Shown: positions 43,459-53,212, counted from the stretch's first letter. The stretch: 64,000 bases of DNA from Arenimonas donghaensis DSM 18148 = HO3-R19 (GCF_000743535.1 NZ_AVCJ01000051.1:62001-126000), one strand, 5' to 3'. Made by a program: numbers and translations. The notes: generated from the sequence alone by a model not told the origin.

Positions 43459-43487
43459 TTGCGTAGGCAAATTGCCGCTGGTATAAA
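43459..43487 (+). promoter_or_regulatory. Promoter of hupB
   Basis: TTGCGT (43459-43464), a 17-bp spacer and TATAAA (43482-43487) form a probable sigma-70 promoter about 127 bp before the hupB ATG. Confidence 0.55.
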
Positions 43488-43613
43488 TCTTCTCAACCGC
43501 TGCACGGACGAGATTCCGGCCAGTAGCGGTACAGGTGGATCGGGGCGTGCCCAGGCCAAGCCGGGCGCCCCGGTTTTCAAACACGCGGGTTCAACTCGCT
43601 CAGGGAGTCAATA

Positions 43614-43886
43614 ATGAACAAAGCCGAATTCACGGGTGCCGTCGCCGACGCCGCCGAGCTGTCCAAGGCCGACGCGGCGCGCGCGGTCGACGCAATGATC
43701 GACACCATCAGCAAGGCCCTCAAGAAGGGCGACACGGTGACGCTGGTGGGCTTCGGTACCTTCTCGGTGCGCAAGCGCGCTGCCCGCCAGGGCCGCAACC
43801 CCCAGACCGGCGAGACCATCAAGATCAAGGCCTCGAAAAATCCTGCGTTCAAGGCTGGCAAAGCCCTGAAGGATGCTGTAAACTGA
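43614..43886 (+). CDS. hupB: DNA-binding protein HU
   Basis: HU is a nucleoid protein that bends DNA nonspecifically. The 90-residue protein starts [18 protein letters not shown] and has [24 protein letters not shown] split across the dimer core and beta arm, with [12 protein letters not shown] forming the DNA-binding ribbon. AGGGAG precedes the ATG. The order lon-hupB-ppiD matches E. coli, with two tRNAs inserted before ppiD. Confidence 0.97.
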   Translation: MNKAEFTGAVADAAELSKADAARAVDAMIDTISKALKKGDTVTLVGFGTFSVRKRAARQGRNPQTGETIKIKASKNPAFKAGKALKDAVN

Positions 43887-43902
43887 GCGTCTTCCTTGGG
43901 AA

Positions 43903-43977
43903 GGGTGCTTAGCTCAGCGGTAGAGCGTCGCCCTTACAAGGCGAGGGTCGGGGGTTCGAAACCCTCAGCACCCACCA
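43903..43977 (+). tRNA. tRNA-Val (anticodon TAC)
   Basis: A 75-nt cloverleaf with acceptor GGGTGCT/AGCACCC, anticodon TAC on a TCGCC/GGCGA stem, a TTCGAAA T-loop and encoded CCA. It starts 16 bp after the hupB stop, so it may be processed from the hupB transcript. Confidence 0.96.
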
Positions 43978-43991
43978 GGTAAGTGATACGC

Positions 43992-44068
43992 GGAGTGGTA
44001 GTTCAGTTGGTTAGAATGCTGGCCTGTCACGCCGGAGGTCGCGGGTTCGAGTCCCGTCCACTCCGCCA
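43992..44068 (+). tRNA. tRNA-Asp (anticodon GTC)
   Basis: A 77-nt cloverleaf with acceptor GGAGTGG/CCACTCC, anticodon loop CTGTCAC on a TGGC/GCCGG-type stem, discriminator G73 and encoded CCA. It lies 14 bp after tRNA-Val. Confidence 0.96.
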
Positions 44069-44076
44069 TATCCCCG

Positions 44077-44107
44077 AGGGCGCCCCAAAAGGGCGCCTTC
44101 GTTTTTT
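44077..44107 (+). terminator. Rho-independent terminator after tRNA-Asp
   Basis: GGCGCCC (44079-44085) pairs with GGGCGCC (44091-44097) around CAAAA, followed by TTCG and six T residues. Confidence 0.88.
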
Positions 44108-44152
44108 CCGGCCCCGGGAAGCCCGGGGTCCCCTTCGGACGGCATAACGCAC

Positions 44153-46093
44153 ATGCTCCAGACCATTCGCGACAAGTCCTCTGGCTTCCTTGCATTCACC
44201 ATCCTGGGCCTGGTCATCATCACGATGGCCTTCTTCGGCGTTGACTCCTATTTTTCGCCCAAGATCGAAACCTATTCGGCCAAGATCGAAGGTCCGGCGA
44301 AGTTCTGGATCTGGGGCAAGCAGGTCCGCGAGATCCCGCAGGACCGCTTCCAGCGTCGGTTCGAGCAGGCCCGCCAGGCGGCGCGCGACCGCCAGGGCGA
44401 AGGCTTCGATTCGGCCCGCTTCGAAAGCATCGACAGCAAGCGCGAAGTGCTCGACCGGATGATCGACGAAGAGGTCATGGCGATGGTCGCCGAGCGCGAT
44501 GGCATCGCCATTGGCGAAGGCGAGGTCGCCGCCGAACTCAAGCGCATGGAAGAATTCCAGGTCAACGGCCAGTACAGCGCGGACCAGTACCGCCTGGGGC
44601 TGGCCGCCCGCGGCCTGAGCCATGGCCAGTTCATGGCCACCGTCGCCGCCGACATGGCCAGCCGCACCGTGCCCGGCCAAGTGGCCAGCACCGGCCTGGC
44701 CACCGACGACGAGCTCGAAGAGGCGCTGACGCTGGCGCGCGAGCAGCGGGACCTCGAACTGATCGACCTGCCGACCCCGGCCGCGCCCGAGGCGCCGACC
44801 GAAGAAGCGCTCAAGGCCTGGTACGACAGCCATGGCGAGCGTTACACGCGTCCCGAGCACGTCGCCATCGAATACGTCGAGATCGACGGCGCGACGCTCG
44901 ACGTGCCCACCGTCGTGGACGAGCAGACGCTGCGCCAGCGCTATCAGGACCAGCGCGGCCGCTACGTCACCGAACCGGTGCGCTCGGCTGCGCACATCCT
45001 GGTGTCGGTGTCCGCCGACGCCGACGAAGCCGAGGTCGAGGCTGCGCGCGAACGCGCCCAGGCCCTGGCCGACCAGGCCCGCCAGCCGGGTGCCGACTTC
45101 GCCGCGCTGGCGGCCGAGCATTCCGACGACATCGGTTCGAAGGCCGACGGCGGCCTGCTGGGTCCGATCGAGGCCGGACTGTTCGAGGGTCCGTTCCAGG
45201 ACGCGCTCTTCGGCCTGGAGGAAGTCGGCCAGGTCGCCGACCCCGCGCGCACGCCCGAGGGCTGGCACGTCATCCAGCTGGCCGACCTCACCCCGGGCAG
45301 CGAGCGCACGTTCGAAGAGGTGCGCGAGGAAATCGAAGCCGAGTTCCTGGCCACCGAGCGTGACCGCATCTACAGTGACCTGGGCAACCAGCTGATCGAG
45401 CGCGTCTACCGCGACCCGACCGCGCTGGCACCGGCGGCCGAAGCCACCGGACTGGAGCTCAAGCGCAGCGCGGTGTTCTCGCGCGACGCCGGCGACGGCA
45501 TCGCGGCCATGCCCGAGGTTCGCGAGGCGGCCTTCGCCGACCCCCAGCGGGTCGAGCGGCAGGTCAGTGACGCCATCGAAATCGGTCCGAACCACCTGGT
45601 GGTGCTGCACGTGGTCGAGGTCGAGCCGGCCGCGCTGATCCCCTTTGAGGAGGTGCGCGAACGCGTGCGCGCCGACCTGGTCGCCGACGCCCTGTCCAAG
45701 GCCTCCGAGGCCCAGGCCGAAGCCCTGCTCGAGCGCGCCCTGGCCGGCGAGTCCTTTGCCGACCTGGCCAGCGAAGTCGGCCGCACCGTGGCCGAACTGC
45801 CGGGCGTCACCCGCCAGTCGCAGCTGCCGCCGCTGCTGATCGAAGAGGCCTTCCGTCTTTCCGCGCCGGACGAGGACGCTGCCAGCGCCGGCATCGTGCG
45901 CCTCGGCGCCGACCGCCACGCCCTGGTGCGGGTCACCGAAGTGCGCGAAGGCGAGCTGGGCGAACTCGATCAAGCCACCCGCGAAGCGCTGCGCCAGCAG
46001 CTGGTGCAGGCCCGCGCCACGGTCGAGGCCGAGGCTTACATCCGGGCGCTGCGCCGTCAGTACACCGTGACGGTGGCCGAAGACCGGCTCTGA
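44153..46093 (+). CDS. ppiD: Periplasmic chaperone and PPIase PpiD
   Basis: PpiD is anchored in the inner membrane near the Sec translocon and assists outer membrane and periplasmic protein folding. The 646-residue protein has a short cytoplasmic start, one membrane helix (GFLAFTILGLVIITMAFFGV, about residues 11-30), a SurA-like N-terminal domain, and a parvulin domain at about 277-375 (AAHILVSV, ADGGLLGPIEAG, EGWHVIQL). The parvulin motif is fairly well kept. A bidirectional terminator separates it from convergent fabI. Confidence 0.95.
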   Translation: MLQTIRDKSSGFLAFTILGLVIITMAFFGVDSYFSPKIETYSAKIEGPAKFWIWGKQVREIPQDRFQRRFEQARQAARDRQGEGFDSARFESIDSKREVLDRMIDEEVMAMVAERDGIAIGEGEVAAELKRMEEFQVNGQYSADQYRLGLAARGLSHGQFMATVAADMASRTVPGQVASTGLATDDELEEALTLAREQRDLELIDLPTPAAPEAPTEEALKAWYDSHGERYTRPEHVAIEYVEIDGATLDVPTVVDEQTLRQRYQDQRGRYVTEPVRSAAHILVSVSADADEAEVEAARERAQALADQARQPGADFAALAAEHSDDIGSKADGGLLGPIEAGLFEGPFQDALFGLEEVGQVADPARTPEGWHVIQLADLTPGSERTFEEVREEIEAEFLATERDRIYSDLGNQLIERVYRDPTALAPAAEATGLELKRSAVFSRDAGDGIAAMPEVREAAFADPQRVERQVSDAIEIGPNHLVVLHVVEVEPAALIPFEEVRERVRADLVADALSKASEAQAEALLERALAGESFADLASEVGRTVAELPGVTRQSQLPPLLIEEAFRLSAPDEDAASAGIVRLGADRHALVRVTEVREGELGELDQATREALRQQLVQARATVEAEAYIRALRRQYTVTVAEDRL

Positions 46094-46114
46094 GCCGCTC
46101 TTTGCCAGGACAAG

Positions 46115-46144
46115 AAAAAGGCCCGGGATTCCCGGGCCTTTTTT
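46115..46144. terminator. Bidirectional terminator between ppiD and fabI
   Basis: AAAAAGGCCCGGG and CCCGGGCCTTTTT form a 13-pair stem with an ATT loop, with A and T tracts on both sides, so it can end both convergent genes. Confidence 0.93.
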
Positions 46145-46175
46145 GTTGCGCTCATGCTTGCCGTGGCACGCTGAT

Positions 46176-46967
46176 TCAGACGCCTTCGATGCCGGTCATG
46201 CCAAGGATGTTGTAGCCCGCGTCGACGTAGGTGACCTCGCCGGTGACGCCCGAGGCCAGGTCCGAACACAGGAACGCCGCGACGTTGCCGACATCCTCGA
46301 TCGTGACGCTGCGGCGCAGCGGCGCGTATTCCTCGACGTGGCCGAGCATCTTGCGGAAGTTGGCGATGCCGGCCGCGGCCAGGGTCTTGATCGGGCCGGC
46401 CGAAATGGCGTTCACGCGGGTGCCCTCGGGGCCCAGGTTCAGGGCGAGGTAGCGCATGTTCGCTTCCAGGCTGGCCTTGGCCACGCCCATGACGTTGTAG
46501 TTCACCAGTGCGCGCTGGGCGCCCAGGTAGCTCAGGGTCAGGATGCTGCCGCCGCGGCCCTTCATCATCGGCCGTGCGGCCTTGGCCAGGGCGGCCAGGC
46601 TGTAGCTGGACACGTCGTGGGCGATGCGGAAGTTCTCGCGGGTCAGTCCCTGCAGGTACTCGCCCTCGATCGCCTCGCGCGGCGCGAAGCCGACCGAATG
46701 CACCAGGATGTCCAGGCCATCCCAGCGCTTGCCCAGGTCGGCGAAGACCTGGTCGATCTGGGCGTCGTCCGAGACGTCCAGGGGCAGCACGATGTCCGAG
46801 CCGTTCTCGCGCGCGGCGTCTTCGACGCGCGACTTGAGTTTGTCGTTCTGGTAGGTGAAGGCCAGTTCGGCGCCCTCACGGTGCATGGCCTCGGCGATGC
46901 CGGTGGCGATGGAGCGCTGGCTTGCGATACCCACGATCAGGGCACGCTTGCCCGTCAGAAATCCCAT
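46176..46967 (-). CDS. fabI: Enoyl-[acyl-carrier-protein] reductase FabI
   Basis: FabI reduces enoyl-ACP with NADH in the last step of fatty acid elongation. The 263-residue SDR protein matches E. coli in length. It has the divergent cofactor motif [17 protein letters not shown], and the catalytic Tyr-x6-Lys in [15 protein letters not shown], then [11 protein letters not shown]. This is the triclosan-sensitive FabI class. AGGAGGAGAAC precedes the ATG. It lies downstream of gloB-mltD on the same strand. Confidence 0.97.
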   Translation of the reverse strand: MGFLTGKRALIVGIASQRSIATGIAEAMHREGAELAFTYQNDKLKSRVEDAARENGSDIVLPLDVSDDAQIDQVFADLGKRWDGLDILVHSVGFAPREAIEGEYLQGLTRENFRIAHDVSSYSLAALAKAARPMMKGRGGSILTLSYLGAQRALVNYNVMGVAKASLEANMRYLALNLGPEGTRVNAISAGPIKTLAAAGIANFRKMLGHVEEYAPLRRSVTIEDVGNVAAFLCSDLASGVTGEVTYVDAGYNILGMTGIEGV

Positions 46968-47051
46968 GTTCTCCTCCTGTGCCGCCGTGTCGGCGGTGCG
47001 AACGCCCTAGTTTCGCCCGGTCCGGGCCATACCGCCAAGCATGGAGCCGGA

Positions 47052-48245
47052 TCAGGGGTCGACCCGGATGTCCTGGCCCACCTGCAGCACCGAACGCCCG
47101 TTGAGCCCGTTGAGCCGGTAGAGCTGGCGCAGGCTGACGCCGTACTCCCGCGCAATGCCCGACAGGGTGTCCCCGCTGTCGACCTGGTGGCTGCGTGCAT
47201 CGGCGGTGCCTGCGGCCGGGGCCGGGGGCAGCGATGTCGCCGCCAGCAGCGTCGCCGGCGTGGCCGGGGCCAGTATTTCCCGCGGTACGCCGTTGACGAT
47301 GCGCCCACCGCGATAGGCCGGATTGAGCCGCCGCAGCTCGCGGGCATCGGCCACCAGCGCCAGCGCCGCCTGGTCGAGCGACTGGGCCCGTGGCGGCAGC
47401 GGCAGCCGCGCCAGCGGCACGAACCGCGCCTCCCGCGGCAGTTCCAGCCCCTGGCGCCCGGGTTCGGCGATCAGGCAGGCCAGGGCACGCAGCTTCGCGA
47501 CGTAGTCGTAGGTGATGCGCGATAGCCCCTGCGGCAGCTTTCGCTCGCCGGACGCGTCGCGGTGGCCGTTGGAACGGAAGGCGCGTTCTATCCGGTATTC
47601 GCCGGCGTTGTAGGCCATCACCGCCGCACGCCAGTCGCCATCGAAACGTGCCGACAGCACGGCTAGGTAGTCCAGGGCGGCGTCGGTGGACGCGACCGGC
47701 GACAGCCGGCCGTCGTAGCCGGACTGGATCCGGATGCCGTGGTTGCGCGCGGTGCTGGCGATCATCTGCCACATGCCGGCCGGACCGCCGGGGCCGATGG
47801 CCTGGGGGCGATACCAGCTTTCGACGATCGGTATCAGCACGAACTCGGCCGGCAGGCCGCGTTCGTCTACCTCGGCGGCGACATAGGCCATCAGCGGCAG
47901 GATTTCCTCGAGGTGCCGCGCGAAGGACGCCGGATGACCCGCGTAGCGCTTGCGCCAGCCCTTGTTGGCGTCGCCCTTGATGCAGACCGGGGACTGGAAG
48001 CGCGACGCCAGGTGGTCGAAGAGCTCGGCACCGGTGTCGATGGGATCGGGCGTGAGCTCGGGTTCCGGCGCGGCCGGTGCCTCGTCGGCGCGCACCGCGA
48101 CCGGGGCGGAGGGTTTGGCCGCAGGTTCAGTCGCTGGCGTCGCCGCCGAACCGCGGGCGTCCGGCGCCGGCGGCGTGGTTTTCACCGGCAGCTGGCAGGC
48201 GGCCAGCAACAGCGCCGGCAGCAGCACCACGGCATGGCGCTTCAT
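47052..48245 (-). CDS. mltD: Membrane-bound lytic transglycosylase MltD-type lipoprotein
   Basis: MltD-type enzymes cleave peptidoglycan glycan strands. The 397-residue protein starts with a lipoprotein signal (LLPALLLAAC, lipid at Cys17), then a Pro/Ala-rich linker, a transglycosylase SLT domain with the catalytic glutamate in LIPIVESWYRPQAIGP followed by AGMWQM, and one C-terminal LysM repeat (HQVDSGDTLSGIAREYGV, about residues 352-397). E. coli MltD has two LysM repeats. The ATG at 48245 overlaps the gloB stop by four bases, and gloB-mltD is conserved. Confidence 0.93.
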   Translation of the reverse strand: MKRHAVVLLPALLLAACQLPVKTTPPAPDARGSAATPATEPAAKPSAPVAVRADEAPAAPEPELTPDPIDTGAELFDHLASRFQSPVCIKGDANKGWRKRYAGHPASFARHLEEILPLMAYVAAEVDERGLPAEFVLIPIVESWYRPQAIGPGGPAGMWQMIASTARNHGIRIQSGYDGRLSPVASTDAALDYLAVLSARFDGDWRAAVMAYNAGEYRIERAFRSNGHRDASGERKLPQGLSRITYDYVAKLRALACLIAEPGRQGLELPREARFVPLARLPLPPRAQSLDQAALALVADARELRRLNPAYRGGRIVNGVPREILAPATPATLLAATSLPPAPAAGTADARSHQVDSGDTLSGIAREYGVSLRQLYRLNGLNGRSVLQVGQDIRVDP

Positions 48246-49042
48246 CCGGCGAACCCGTCCTTCCAGTCCCGCAGCGTCGCGAACACCTCCAGGCGGTCGC
48301 GGGGCGGCCGGCCCAGGCGCCGGGCGACGGTGTCGCGCACCGCGGCCGTATCGGTGCGCAGGAAGGGATTGCAGTCGCGTTCGCTGGCCAGGCTGACCGG
48401 CAGGCTGGGCTCGCCACGCGCGCGTGCCGCCCGCACCGCGTCCAGGCGCCTGGCGCATTCCGCGTTGCCCGGATCGGCGACCTGGGCGAAGCGGCCATTG
48501 GCCTGGGTGTATTCGTGGCCGCAACAGACCCGGGTGTCACCGGGCAGGGCTGCCAGCCGGTCGAGCGATTCGAGCATCTGTTCCGGGCTGCCTTCGAACA
48601 GCCGGCCGCAGCCGAGGCTGAACAGGGTGTCGCCGCTGAACAGCAGGCCGGCGCCGTGGAAGGCGATATGGCTGCGGGTGTGGCCGGGCACCGCGATGAC
48701 GTCGAAACAAACGCCGAGCGCCGGCACCTCGACCCGGTCGCCGTCGCCGACGCGGAGGGCCGCGGCCGGGACCCGTGAATCGTCCGGTCCGTAGCAGGCC
48801 ACGGGGAACGCCTCCAGGAGGGCCTGGACGCCACCGACGTGGTCGGCGTGGTGGTGGGTCAGCAGCACCGCCACCGGCCGCAGGCCGCGCGAGGCGGCCG
48901 CCAGCACGGGTGCGGCGTCACCGGGGTCGACCACGATGCAATCACCGCCGCCGCCAGCGAGCAGCCAGATGTAGTTGTCCTGGAAAGCCGGCAGCGGGAT
49001 CAGCTCCAGCGGCGCAGCCGGGTTTGCAATCGACTCTGGCAA
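48242..49042 (-). CDS. gloB: Hydroxyacylglutathione hydrolase (glyoxalase II)
   Basis: GloB hydrolyses S-lactoylglutathione to lactate and glutathione in methylglyoxal detoxification. The 266-residue metallo-beta-lactamase-fold protein has LPAFQDNYIWLL, the metal motif LTHHHADHVGG, VPGHTRSHIAF, LFSGDTLF with the bridging aspartate, and CGHEYTQAN. The start appears to be a TTG at 49042; no ATG or GTG fits the family N-terminus. It is divergent from the methyltransferase gene, as in the E. coli gloB/yafS region. Confidence 0.96.
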   Translation of the reverse strand: MPESIANPAAPLELIPLPAFQDNYIWLLAGGGGDCIVVDPGDAAPVLAAASRGLRPVAVLLTHHHADHVGGVQALLEAFPVACYGPDDSRVPAAALRVGDGDRVEVPALGVCFDVIAVPGHTRSHIAFHGAGLLFSGDTLFSLGCGRLFEGSPEQMLESLDRLAALPGDTRVCCGHEYTQANGRFAQVADPGNAECARRLDAVRAARARGEPSLPVSLASERDCNPFLRTDTAAVRDTVARRLGRPPRDRLEVFATLRDWKDGFAG

Positions 49043-49065
49043 GCGGGGTGACCTGAACGGCGTGA

Positions 49066-49776
49066 ATGACGCAGAATCGGAACATGCCCGCGGCCGCCTC
49101 CCCCCGTCAACCCGAATCCGGCGCAGAAGACTGGTTCAGCCGGGAGGCGGGGCTGGGGCTTGTGCACCAGGTACAGCGCGAGGCCACCCCGGAACTCACC
49201 CGGGTGTTCGGACACAGCGGCCTTTACCTGCGCCCCTGTCGTGCCTTGCCCGAGGTCCTGTCGGGCAACATGCTGGCCCAGGTCCTGAGCCTGCACCGGG
49301 CGGGAGACCGCTTCGGCGGCGACCTCGACTGCCGCGACGACGCCTTGCCGCTGGCCACCGGGAGCCTGTCGCTGGTCTATGCGCTGTGCGTATTCGAAAC
49401 CTCACCCGAGCCCGAGGTCCTGGTCCGCGAGATCGCCCGGGTGCTCAAGCCCGGCGGCGTCGCCTTGCTGGCCAGCCTCAACCCCTGGGGCCTGGCACGC
49501 CTGCGCTGGGCCTTCAGCGGGCTGCGTGGCATCGACCCGGTCTGGCTCGGCCAGCAGGTCGTCGACCAGGGCCTGGAGATCGAACGCCAGCACTGGATCG
49601 GCCCGATCTGGGCCCCGGCCGCCGGACTCGAATTGCGTGAACCCCTTCGCCAGGGGCTGTTCGCCGGCCTGCGCGCCGCGCACCTGCTGGTGGCCAGGCG
49701 GCGCGAACCGGGCCTGACCCCGCTGCGCGCCGGAACCCCGACCATGGCCCTGCGGCCTGGCATGACTGTTGGATGA
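49066..49776 (+). CDS. YafS-like class I SAM methyltransferase domain protein
   Basis: A 236-residue protein with a methyltransferase-like fold: [18 protein letters not shown] in the motif II-III region and [23 protein letters not shown] in the motif IV-V region. Motif I, which binds SAM, is not recognisable, so activity is uncertain. Position between gloB and rnhA-dnaQ matches E. coli yafS. The start is either the ATG at 49066 or the one at 49084; neither has a strong ribosome site. It overlaps the start region of rnhA. Confidence 0.8.
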   Translation: MTQNRNMPAAASPRQPESGAEDWFSREAGLGLVHQVQREATPELTRVFGHSGLYLRPCRALPEVLSGNMLAQVLSLHRAGDRFGGDLDCRDDALPLATGSLSLVYALCVFETSPEPEVLVREIARVLKPGGVALLASLNPWGLARLRWAFSGLRGIDPVWLGQQVVDQGLEIERQHWIGPIWAPAAGLELREPLRQGLFAGLRAAHLLVARRREPGLTPLRAGTPTMALRPGMTVG

Positions 49777-49783
49777 ACCTGAA

Positions 49784-50227
49784 TTGAGCAAGAAGTCCGT
49801 TGAAATCCACACCGATGGCGCCTGCCTCGGCAATCCAGGGCCGGGCGGCTGGGCCGCGCTGCTGCGCCATGAAGGCCGGGAGCGCGAACTCGCGGGCGGC
49901 GAACGCGAAACCACGAACAACCGCATGGAGCTGATGGCGGCCATCATGGCGCTCGAAGCGCTCAAGGCGCCCTGCGACGTCGAACTCTCCACCGACTCCC
50001 AGTACGTGCAGAAGGGCATCGGCGAATGGCTGCCCAACTGGATCCGTCGCGGCTGGAAGACCGCCGCCGGGCAACCGGTCAAGAACCAGGACCTGTGGGT
50101 GCGCCTGCACGATGCCAGCAAGCCGCACACGGTGGCCTGGAAGTGGGTCAAGGGCCACGCCGGCCACGTCGAGAACGAACGCGTCGACCGCCTGGCGCGC
50201 GCCGAAGCCGAAAAGTTCAGGAGCTGA
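49784..50227 (+). CDS. rnhA: Ribonuclease HI
   Basis: RNase HI cuts RNA in RNA-DNA hybrids. The 147-residue protein has the four catalytic acids in [28 protein letters not shown] and ENERVDRLA, so it should be active. The start is a TTG: 49784 gives the family N-terminus ([11 protein letters not shown]), while the TTG at 49769 would add five residues and overlap the preceding gene. No ATG fits. dnaQ follows three bases after the stop. Confidence 0.95.
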   Translation: MSKKSVEIHTDGACLGNPGPGGWAALLRHEGRERELAGGERETTNNRMELMAAIMALEALKAPCDVELSTDSQYVQKGIGEWLPNWIRRGWKTAAGQPVKNQDLWVRLHDASKPHTVAWKWVKGHAGHVENERVDRLARAEAEKFRS

Positions 50228-50230
50228 CCC

Positions 50231-50950
50231 ATGCGCCAGATCGTCCTGGATACCGAAACCACCGGCCTGTCCTGGGAAAAGGGCAACCGCATCGTCGAAA
50301 TCGGCTGCATCGAGCTGGTCGAGCGCCGGCCCACCGGCCGCCACTTCCATCGCTACTTCAACCCGGGCCGCGAAATGGAGCCCGGCGCGCAGGAAGTCAC
50401 CGGGCTGACCCTGGATTTCCTGCGCGACAAACCGCGCTTTGAAAGCGCGGTCGACGAATTGATCGAATTCATCCGCGGCGCCGAGCTGATCATCCACAAC
50501 GCCAGCTTCGACGTTGGCTTCCTCGACTACGAACTGTCGCTGGCCGGTCGCCAGCATGGCCGCGTCAGCGACCACGCCAGCGTGCTCGACACCCTGGCGA
50601 TGGCGCGCGAACGCTACCCGGGGCAGCGCAATTCACTCGACGCCCTGTGCCGGCGCCTCGGCGTCGACAACGGCCATCGCAAGCTGCATGGCGCGCTGCT
50701 AGACGCCGAGCTGTTGGCCGAGGTCTACCTGGGCATGACCTCGGGCCAGGGCGACCTGGGCCTGGCTGCCAGCGGCGAGCCGGAAGCCGCCGCCGCCGCG
50801 GCGACGGCGGCCCGCCTGGCCGGCACGTCGACGGCCCGGGTGGTGCGCCGCGCCAGCGCCGCCGAAGAGGCCGCGCACGCCGAACGGCTGGCGAAGATCG
50901 CCAAACGGGCCGGCAAGTTACTCTGGCCGGGGGCCGGGACCAGCGCCTGA
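50231..50950 (+). CDS. dnaQ: DNA polymerase III epsilon subunit (proofreading exonuclease)
   Basis: DnaQ is the 3'-5' proofreading subunit of the replicative polymerase. The 239-residue protein has ExoI (VLDTETTGL), ExoII (LIIHNASFDVGFLDYEL) and ExoIII-epsilon (HGALLDAELLAEVY with the catalytic His and Asp). The C-terminal part, after about residue 180, is an Ala-rich linker followed by a helix that binds the alpha subunit. AGGAGC precedes the ATG. The rnhA-dnaQ pair is conserved. Confidence 0.97.
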   Translation: MRQIVLDTETTGLSWEKGNRIVEIGCIELVERRPTGRHFHRYFNPGREMEPGAQEVTGLTLDFLRDKPRFESAVDELIEFIRGAELIIHNASFDVGFLDYELSLAGRQHGRVSDHASVLDTLAMARERYPGQRNSLDALCRRLGVDNGHRKLHGALLDAELLAEVYLGMTSGQGDLGLAASGEPEAAAAAATAARLAGTSTARVVRRASAAEEAAHAERLAKIAKRAGKLLWPGAGTSA

Positions 50951-50971
50951 TCCCGTTGTTCCATACTCTCC

Positions 50972-52504
50972 ATGGCTGTTGCCTGCGAGGTCGCCTTGAA
51001 CTCCACCGTGCTGCTCACCTCGGTCGACATCAACATCCCCGGTTACCGCATCCTGCGGCCGATCGGCGAGGGTGGCATGGCTTCGGTCTTCCTGGCCGTG
51101 CAGGAATCGCTGGACCGCGAAGTGGCCCTGAAGGTGATGTCCCCGGCGCTGGCGGCCAATGCCGAATTCGCGCACCGCTTCCTGGTCGAAGGCAAGATCA
51201 CCGCCAAGCTGCAGCACCCGAACCTGGTGACGGTGCATGACATCGGCAACCACGGGAACGTCTACTACCTCGCGGCCGAGTACATCCCGGGCGGAACGCT
51301 CAAGGACCGGATCGAGGAAGGCGGGCTGAGCATCGGCCAGATACTCGACATCACCGCCGACATCGCCCAAGGCCTGGATTTCGCCCACCAGAAGGGCTTC
51401 GTGCACCGCGACGTCAAGCCGGGCAACATCCTGTTCCGCAACGACGGGCGGGTCGTCCTGGCCGACTTCGGCATCGCCAAGGCGATGGACGGGTCCAACA
51501 GCTCGACGGTCGCCGGCACCTCGATCGGCACCCCCGACTACATGAGCCCGGAGCAGGCGCGCGGCGAACCGGTGGACGGCCGCGCCGACCTCTACAGCCT
51601 GGGCGCGGTGCTGTTTGAAATGCTGGCCGGCGCACCGCCGTACCAGGCCAGCGACGCTTTCACCGTGGCCCTGATGCATGTCAGCCACCCGGTGCCGGAA
51701 CTGCCCGACGAACACGCCTGGCTGCAGCCGCTGGTGCAGGGGCTGATGGCCAAGGAGCCGGGGCAGCGCTTCAACACCGGTGCGGCGTTCGTCGAAGCCA
51801 TGCACAAGTGCGTGGCCGATGCGCCGCAGGGGGCGGTGGCGGTGGCGACACGCTCGCGCAGGGCCGGCGGCGACCGGATCGCCGGCGCCACCCAGCAGCG
51901 CACCCGCATCAGTGCCGGCGAGACCTCCGCACGCCCGGCCTGGCTGTTGCCGGTGGCCGGCCTGGCCGGCGCCTTCGTGCTGGCCGTGCTGGCCTGGTGG
52001 CTGCTGTCGCCCCCGGCGGCCGATTCCCCGGCGCAGTCTTCGGTGGTGCAGGTGCCGGCGAACACGCCATCCGAGGCCTCCGGCCCGCTGCCTGAAGGCT
52101 TCAGCCTGCCAACACCCATCGACGCGCCGGCCGACGACCAGCTTGCGCGCTTGCTCAACGCCGGTGATGCGCTCTATGAAAACGCCACCGGGCCCGAAAT
52201 CCGGGAGCGGGGCCGCAAGCTCGATTACCCGCCGGAGGACAGCGCGCTGGGCTACTACCGCCAGGTGCTGGCGCTGGATCCGGAAAACGCCCGAGCCAGG
52301 GCCGGCGTGGCGAAAATCGTGGCGTTCTATCGTCGCGTTTCCTACGAAGCCTGCGACCGCGGCCGTTGGGTCCCGTGCCAGCTGTTCGTCAGCAAGGGGC
52401 AGGCGATCGATCCGGACGATCCCTACCTCAAGCAGCTCCAGGATGCCGCCATCGCCGGCATCAACGGCGAGAACCCCGTCCTGCCTGATCCGCCGGCGGG
52501 CTGA
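50972..52504 (+). CDS. Membrane-anchored Ser/Thr protein kinase
   Basis: A 510-residue Hanks-type kinase. The kinase domain (about residues 24-285) has the glycine loop IGEGGMASVF, invariant K54 (VALKVM), catalytic D147 (HRDVKPGN), DFG D165 (ADFGIAKAM) and GTPDYMSPEQ, so it should be active. A membrane helix lies at about 322-347 (LLPVAGLAGAFVLAVLAWWLL). The roughly 160-residue periplasmic part has no PASTA repeats; I cannot assign it. The gene is convergent with a PP2C phosphatase gene six bases away, which is the likely antagonist. Confidence 0.92.
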   Translation: MAVACEVALNSTVLLTSVDINIPGYRILRPIGEGGMASVFLAVQESLDREVALKVMSPALAANAEFAHRFLVEGKITAKLQHPNLVTVHDIGNHGNVYYLAAEYIPGGTLKDRIEEGGLSIGQILDITADIAQGLDFAHQKGFVHRDVKPGNILFRNDGRVVLADFGIAKAMDGSNSSTVAGTSIGTPDYMSPEQARGEPVDGRADLYSLGAVLFEMLAGAPPYQASDAFTVALMHVSHPVPELPDEHAWLQPLVQGLMAKEPGQRFNTGAAFVEAMHKCVADAPQGAVAVATRSRRAGGDRIAGATQQRTRISAGETSARPAWLLPVAGLAGAFVLAVLAWWLLSPPAADSPAQSSVVQVPANTPSEASGPLPEGFSLPTPIDAPADDQLARLLNAGDALYENATGPEIRERGRKLDYPPEDSALGYYRQVLALDPENARARAGVAKIVAFYRRVSYEACDRGRWVPCQLFVSKGQAIDPDDPYLKQLQDAAIAGINGENPVLPDPPAG

Positions 52505-52510
52505 GGCCGG

Positions 52511-53212
52511 TCAGCGCCGACGCAGCAGGATGACGGTCACGTTATCCGAGCCGCCGCCGTCGAGCGCCGCCGATACCAGGTGGTCGACGCATTCCTGCGC
52601 GGAAAGGTCGGTTCGCGAGAGCAGGGTCCCGATGCTGGCGTCGTCGACTTCCTCGGTCAGGCCGTCGCTGCACAGCAGCAGCTGCTGCCCGGCCCGGAGT
52701 TCGCCCGACAGGGTTTCGACCTTCAGGCTCTGCGGGTCGGTGACGCCCAGGGCCTGGGTGACCACGTTGCGATGCGGATGCACGCGGGCCTGTTCGGCGG
52801 TGATCGCGCCCTGGTCGATCAGCTCCTGCACGTAGCTGTGGTCGGCCGAAAGCTGGCGCAGCTGGCCGTTCCACAGATAGGCGCGGCTGTCACCGACCCA
52901 GGCCAGTTCGAACCGGTTTTCGGCAATGCGCAGCGCGACCATGGTCGTGCCCATGGGCAGGCTTTCGGCGCGCTGCTTGCTATGCCGGATGATGTCCTCG
53001 TCGGCACGACGGATCGCTTCGACCAGGGGGCGCCCGGCACGGACCTCGCGCACCACGGCGTCGCGGGCCAGGGCGCTGGCGACTTCGCCGAACTCGTGGC
53101 CCCCCATGCCGTCGGCCACCAGCCACAGTCCCAGCTCGGCGTCGCCGTAGTAGGTGTCTTCGTTGTGCTCGCGCCGCAGGCCGACGTGGCTCAGGTGGCC
53201 GAACTCGATCAT
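52511..53212 (-). CDS. PP2C-family Ser/Thr protein phosphatase
   Basis: A 233-residue soluble PP2C phosphatase with the metal-binding aspartates in NEDTYYGD, LVADGMGGHEFGEVAS, LLLCSDGLTEEV and GGSDNVTVILL. I start it at the ATG at 53212 (MIEFGHLSHVGLRREHNED), the usual N-terminus. It is convergent with the Ser/Thr kinase gene six bases away, and lies 86 bp downstream of the autotransporter gene on the same strand, so these may share a transcript. It probably reverses the kinase. Confidence 0.93.
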   Translation of the reverse strand: MIEFGHLSHVGLRREHNEDTYYGDAELGLWLVADGMGGHEFGEVASALARDAVVREVRAGRPLVEAIRRADEDIIRHSKQRAESLPMGTTMVALRIAENRFELAWVGDSRAYLWNGQLRQLSADHSYVQELIDQGAITAEQARVHPHRNVVTQALGVTDPQSLKVETLSGELRAGQQLLLCSDGLTEEVDDASIGTLLSRTDLSAQECVDHLVSAALDGGGSDNVTVILLRRR